Source: Desulfobacterales bacterium (GTDB lineage Bacteria > Desulfobacterota > Desulfobacteria > Desulfobacterales > C00003060). From it: a stretch of DNA of 24,018 bases. Shown here piece by piece: positions 21,911-24,018 of this stretch; the stretch's first letter is position 1, and the number at the start of each line of letters is the position of its first letter. Position numbers and translations under genes: made by a program. Location: positions 1 to 24,018 of the forward strand of contig JAUWXJ010000012.1 of NCBI GenBank assembly GCA_030616425.1, given 5' to 3'. The notes below the pieces were generated by a model. It worked only from the letters and a program-made list of their open reading frames with translations. It did not search any database and was not told where the DNA came from.

Positions 21911-22018
21911 TGCGTTCAACTATTGGGAGTAATTAGTCGCAACAGAATTTCTATCCGTCTATCTGCCTGCGGCAAAGCGGAAAATCATACCTCTCTTAGT
22001 AGCAATCAATTCGGATAA

Positions 22019-23071
22019 TCAAGTAGACAGCGTCTTTATCAGGACATCAAGGTAGTACCGGGCATGGCTAATGGGTGCGGCCATATTGGCCCTATGGTTG
22101 GCCAGAATCCCATCCAAGGCTGCATCTGTCACAAGCCAGGGGTCTAGTTCGGCAGCTTTATGACAAGAATGGATGGCATATTCAATGAGGTCGACTCCGC
22201 GGCGTGTCTCTAAGATCTCTGAAAAGTCTTCTTCCACGGCATGCAATATCTCTCCCATCGCCTTTGCCACCCCCTTGGCATAATAGAGGTAATCGTCAAC
22301 GTCAAACCAGCTAACCGCGGACCTGTCCTCTTCCATGGTCTTAACCAGGTTTTCATCGCAACTCCCCAACAGCTCCGCGAAACTAACAAGGAGCGGAATC
22401 AAGTTATCGGGTCGGGTGTAAAAACGTGCTTCTCCTTTTTCAAGCTTTTCGGCATAAGCTTGCAACTCCTTGAGGCCATCGTTGAACTTCGCTTCGGGCG
22501 AGGGAATCCAGTAACGGTCTGGCCTAATCATGAACCAGTTCATGGCATTTTCCAGGTTCTTGTCAATCACATCTCCGGGCCCGTGTCTGGAAATCCTCTC
22601 AGCCAAGGTAACACTCGCCCGGCGAACCACCTCCAGCACACCGAGTTGCATATTTTCCACATCGTCGGTAAATCTCAGGATGTCATTGCGCCGCCACCCC
22701 CAGAAGCGCTTATTTAGTTCATAGTCCAAAGCCGAGATAGTCGCCTCCACAAAGGTAACGCCCCTCGCCTTTGGCTCGTGGATCGCTGGGACTGTCGGAC
22801 CAGCCTCATGGTCTGGCACCGCTGCATGGTCTACTGCGGTATCGGCTTCTTTAACGACGTGAGTTGGTTCGCCCTTTTCAACATCCGCCCCAGGCATTTT
22901 CTTGGAATGGCCAAACAAGCTAGCAAAGATCCAGAATCCCCACAGCACGACCACGGCAAGGGCAATCCCTCCAATGACCCGCAGTGTGAAAAACCGTTTA
23001 TAATTCCCGAGCTTGCCTGGTAATCCTTGGCCCTGTTCACGGGCTGTTCCGTTGTCGTAGTCTTGTATCAT
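22019..23071 (-). CDS. DUF2333 family membrane protein
   Basis: A 350-residue protein with a single membrane helix near the N-terminus (about 30-52), a charged, low-complexity linker (about 55-105) and a globular, mainly helical domain. The last contains the DUF2333 hallmark stretches ELNKRFWGWRRNDI, NWFMIRPDRYWIPSPEA and FYTRPDNLIPLL. The function of the family is unknown. It is found in Gram-negative bacteria and probably acts at the cell envelope. ATG 23071 is chosen because it lies one base after the selB stop with GAGAGGG before it; an earlier ATG would overlap selB by 32 bp. It is thus translationally coupled to selB. Confidence 0.88.
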   Translation of the reverse strand: MIQDYDNGTAREQGQGLPGKLGNYKRFFTLRVIGGIALAVVVLWGFWIFASLFGHSKKMPGADVEKGEPTHVVKEADTAVDHAAVPDHEAGPTVPAIHEPKARGVTFVEATISALDYELNKRFWGWRRNDILRFTDDVENMQLGVLEVVRRASVTLAERISRHGPGDVIDKNLENAMNWFMIRPDRYWIPSPEAKFNDGLKELQAYAEKLEKGEARFYTRPDNLIPLLVSFAELLGSCDENLVKTMEEDRSAVSWFDVDDYLYYAKGVAKAMGEILHAVEEDFSEILETRRGVDLIEYAIHSCHKAAELDPWLVTDAALDGILANHRANMAAPISHARYYLDVLIKTLST

Positions 23072-23072
23072 G

Positions 23073-24018
23073 TCATCCCTCTCGGAGCCTTCGAACATCC
23101 CCAACTCGAATGGTAACCTTTATCGAGTCAAAATACTCGATGAGTGGAATAGTATACTTGCGGGATACCCGTGTCATCTCCTTAAACTGTGGTGTGGTGA
23201 TTTCGGTGTTGGCCTTCAAATAGGATACCAGCTTGTTTTTCAAACTGTACACGGCATTTCTGTGAAAATAGAGGTCTTCCTTGACCTTGACAAGAGTCTC
23301 TTCCTCCAGCATGTGCATCAAGATCTCCTTCACATGAGCCGAATTCTGCCCCAGGGATGCCACCAGGTCTCTGAAATACGGGGGTTGAAGATCACTCTCG
23401 AGATAGGCCTGCTCAATCTTGTGCCTCACGTCCTCCTGGTCGGCCTCCAAGGCTACTCTGTGCCCTGAAAGGCGTACAACCTCTTTTTCTTGTATCACAG
23501 TGTTGCTCTTGGTCAGATCCTGAATCAAGACACCAAAGAGCTTGCCGCTCAATGAACGAGCGAGCTTGGACCTTAACACCTCCCTCGACATTCCCGCTTT
23601 CAGCGGATGGTCTTTGTGATAGCTTTCCAAGATCTTCATGGCCTTCTGGCGAAGCCCATCAAAAACATACCCGTGAATAAATGTACGATCTTCTCGGTCC
23701 ACCTGGACGATCGCCCTTTGGGAAAGGAGGCGTTGAAGATGGTTTTCAAGGTCTTTCCCAGAAAGGTTTGTCATAACTCTCAACTCAGAAAAATGAACGC
23801 CCGGAATGCCTGACTCCCTTATATGGTAAGTAATTATCTCCCTATCAGGGCTTTCAGCCAGACTCCTAAGCCCGGTCACAACAGGTTCTTTGAATCGTTT
23901 GTGTTTTCTCGGGACCGGGTTCAAGACCCGACCGCCACCTATGGTCCTGATCGGTGAATAACTCCTGATTACAAACCGATCATCCTTAACTACTGCCACG
24001 GGGGCGTCGAGCCGAAAC
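23073..24018 (-). CDS. selB: Selenocysteine-specific elongation factor SelB, 3' part
   Basis: The gene runs off the right edge; about 314 C-terminal residues are present. The first visible part is the end of EF-Tu-like domain III (FRLDAPVAVVKDDRFVIRSY then SPIRTIGGGRVLN). The rest forms the tandem winged-helix domains that bind the SECIS hairpin in selenoprotein mRNA, ending with TTPQFKEMTRVSRKYTIPL and YFDSIKVTIRVGDVRRLREG, a canonical SelB terminus. The GTPase domain must lie outside the window. It shows that this organism inserts selenocysteine at UGA codons, so in-frame TGA codons here need care. DUF2333 follows immediately in the same operon. Confidence 0.95.
   Translation of the reverse strand, partial: FRLDAPVAVVKDDRFVIRSYSPIRTIGGGRVLNPVPRKHKRFKEPVVTGLRSLAESPDREIITYHIRESGIPGVHFSELRVMTNLSGKDLENHLQRLLSQRAIVQVDREDRTFIHGYVFDGLRQKAMKILESYHKDHPLKAGMSREVLRSKLARSLSGKLFGVLIQDLTKSNTVIQEKEVVRLSGHRVALEADQEDVRHKIEQAYLESDLQPPYFRDLVASLGQNSAHVKEILMHMLEEETLVKVKEDLYFHRNAVYSLKNKLVSYLKANTEITTPQFKEMTRVSRKYTIPLIEYFDSIKVTIRVGDVRRLREG

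Overview
The window looks like chromosome of a Gram-negative anaerobe, most probably a Desulfobacterota (sulfate-reducer-like) bacterium. This is inferred from gene content only: a heptose-synthesis enzyme for LPS (HldE), a selenocysteine elongation factor (SelB), two TauE/SafE anion exporters, a Cache-domain histidine kinase, DUF2333 and a carbamoyltransferase/SxtJ-type pair. No rRNA, convincing tRNA, intact transposase or CRISPR array was seen.

Layout. (a) 1-2050 is a gene-poor, eroded stretch. It holds the C-terminal stump of a sigma-54 activator, an orphan 59-residue ribbon-helix-helix protein followed by a long three-part hairpin with a T tail, a membrane-anchored zinc-ribbon protein, and about 500 bp of mostly non-coding DNA. 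(b) 2051-12826 is the most interesting part. A TauE/SafE exporter with a small membrane partner, a Cys4/coiled-coil protein and a CBS-pair protein (followed by a decayed second CBS copy) lead into a phosphoenolpyruvate-synthase-like protein. That protein keeps the ATP-grasp and phosphohistidine domains but has an unrecognised C-terminal domain in place of the PEP-binding barrel. It is followed by a Cache-PAS histidine kinase and a stand-alone receiver. Convergent to these is a second, divergent TauE/SafE exporter overlapping a secreted or membrane partner gene. Together they look like an anion-transport module with its own phosphorelay and energy sensing. (c) 13288-17363 is housekeeping: hldE, a yggU/DUF167 gene, fabF and rdgB. 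A 200-bp nested palindrome flanked by 12-bp direct repeats sits between hldE and yggU. (d) 17392-24018 holds an MFS transporter and an SxtJ-family membrane protein, a TPR protein on the opposite strand, a NodU-type carbamoyltransferase, a DUF2333 membrane protein and the 3' end of selB, which runs off the right edge.

Likely operons: 2051-4576 (+), from the promoter at 5278 through 5324-10721 (+), 12826-10812 (-), 24018-22019 (-), and 19049-16746 (-). The functional link within region (b) is inference from co-location and domain content. Most other gene assignments rest on clear family motifs.
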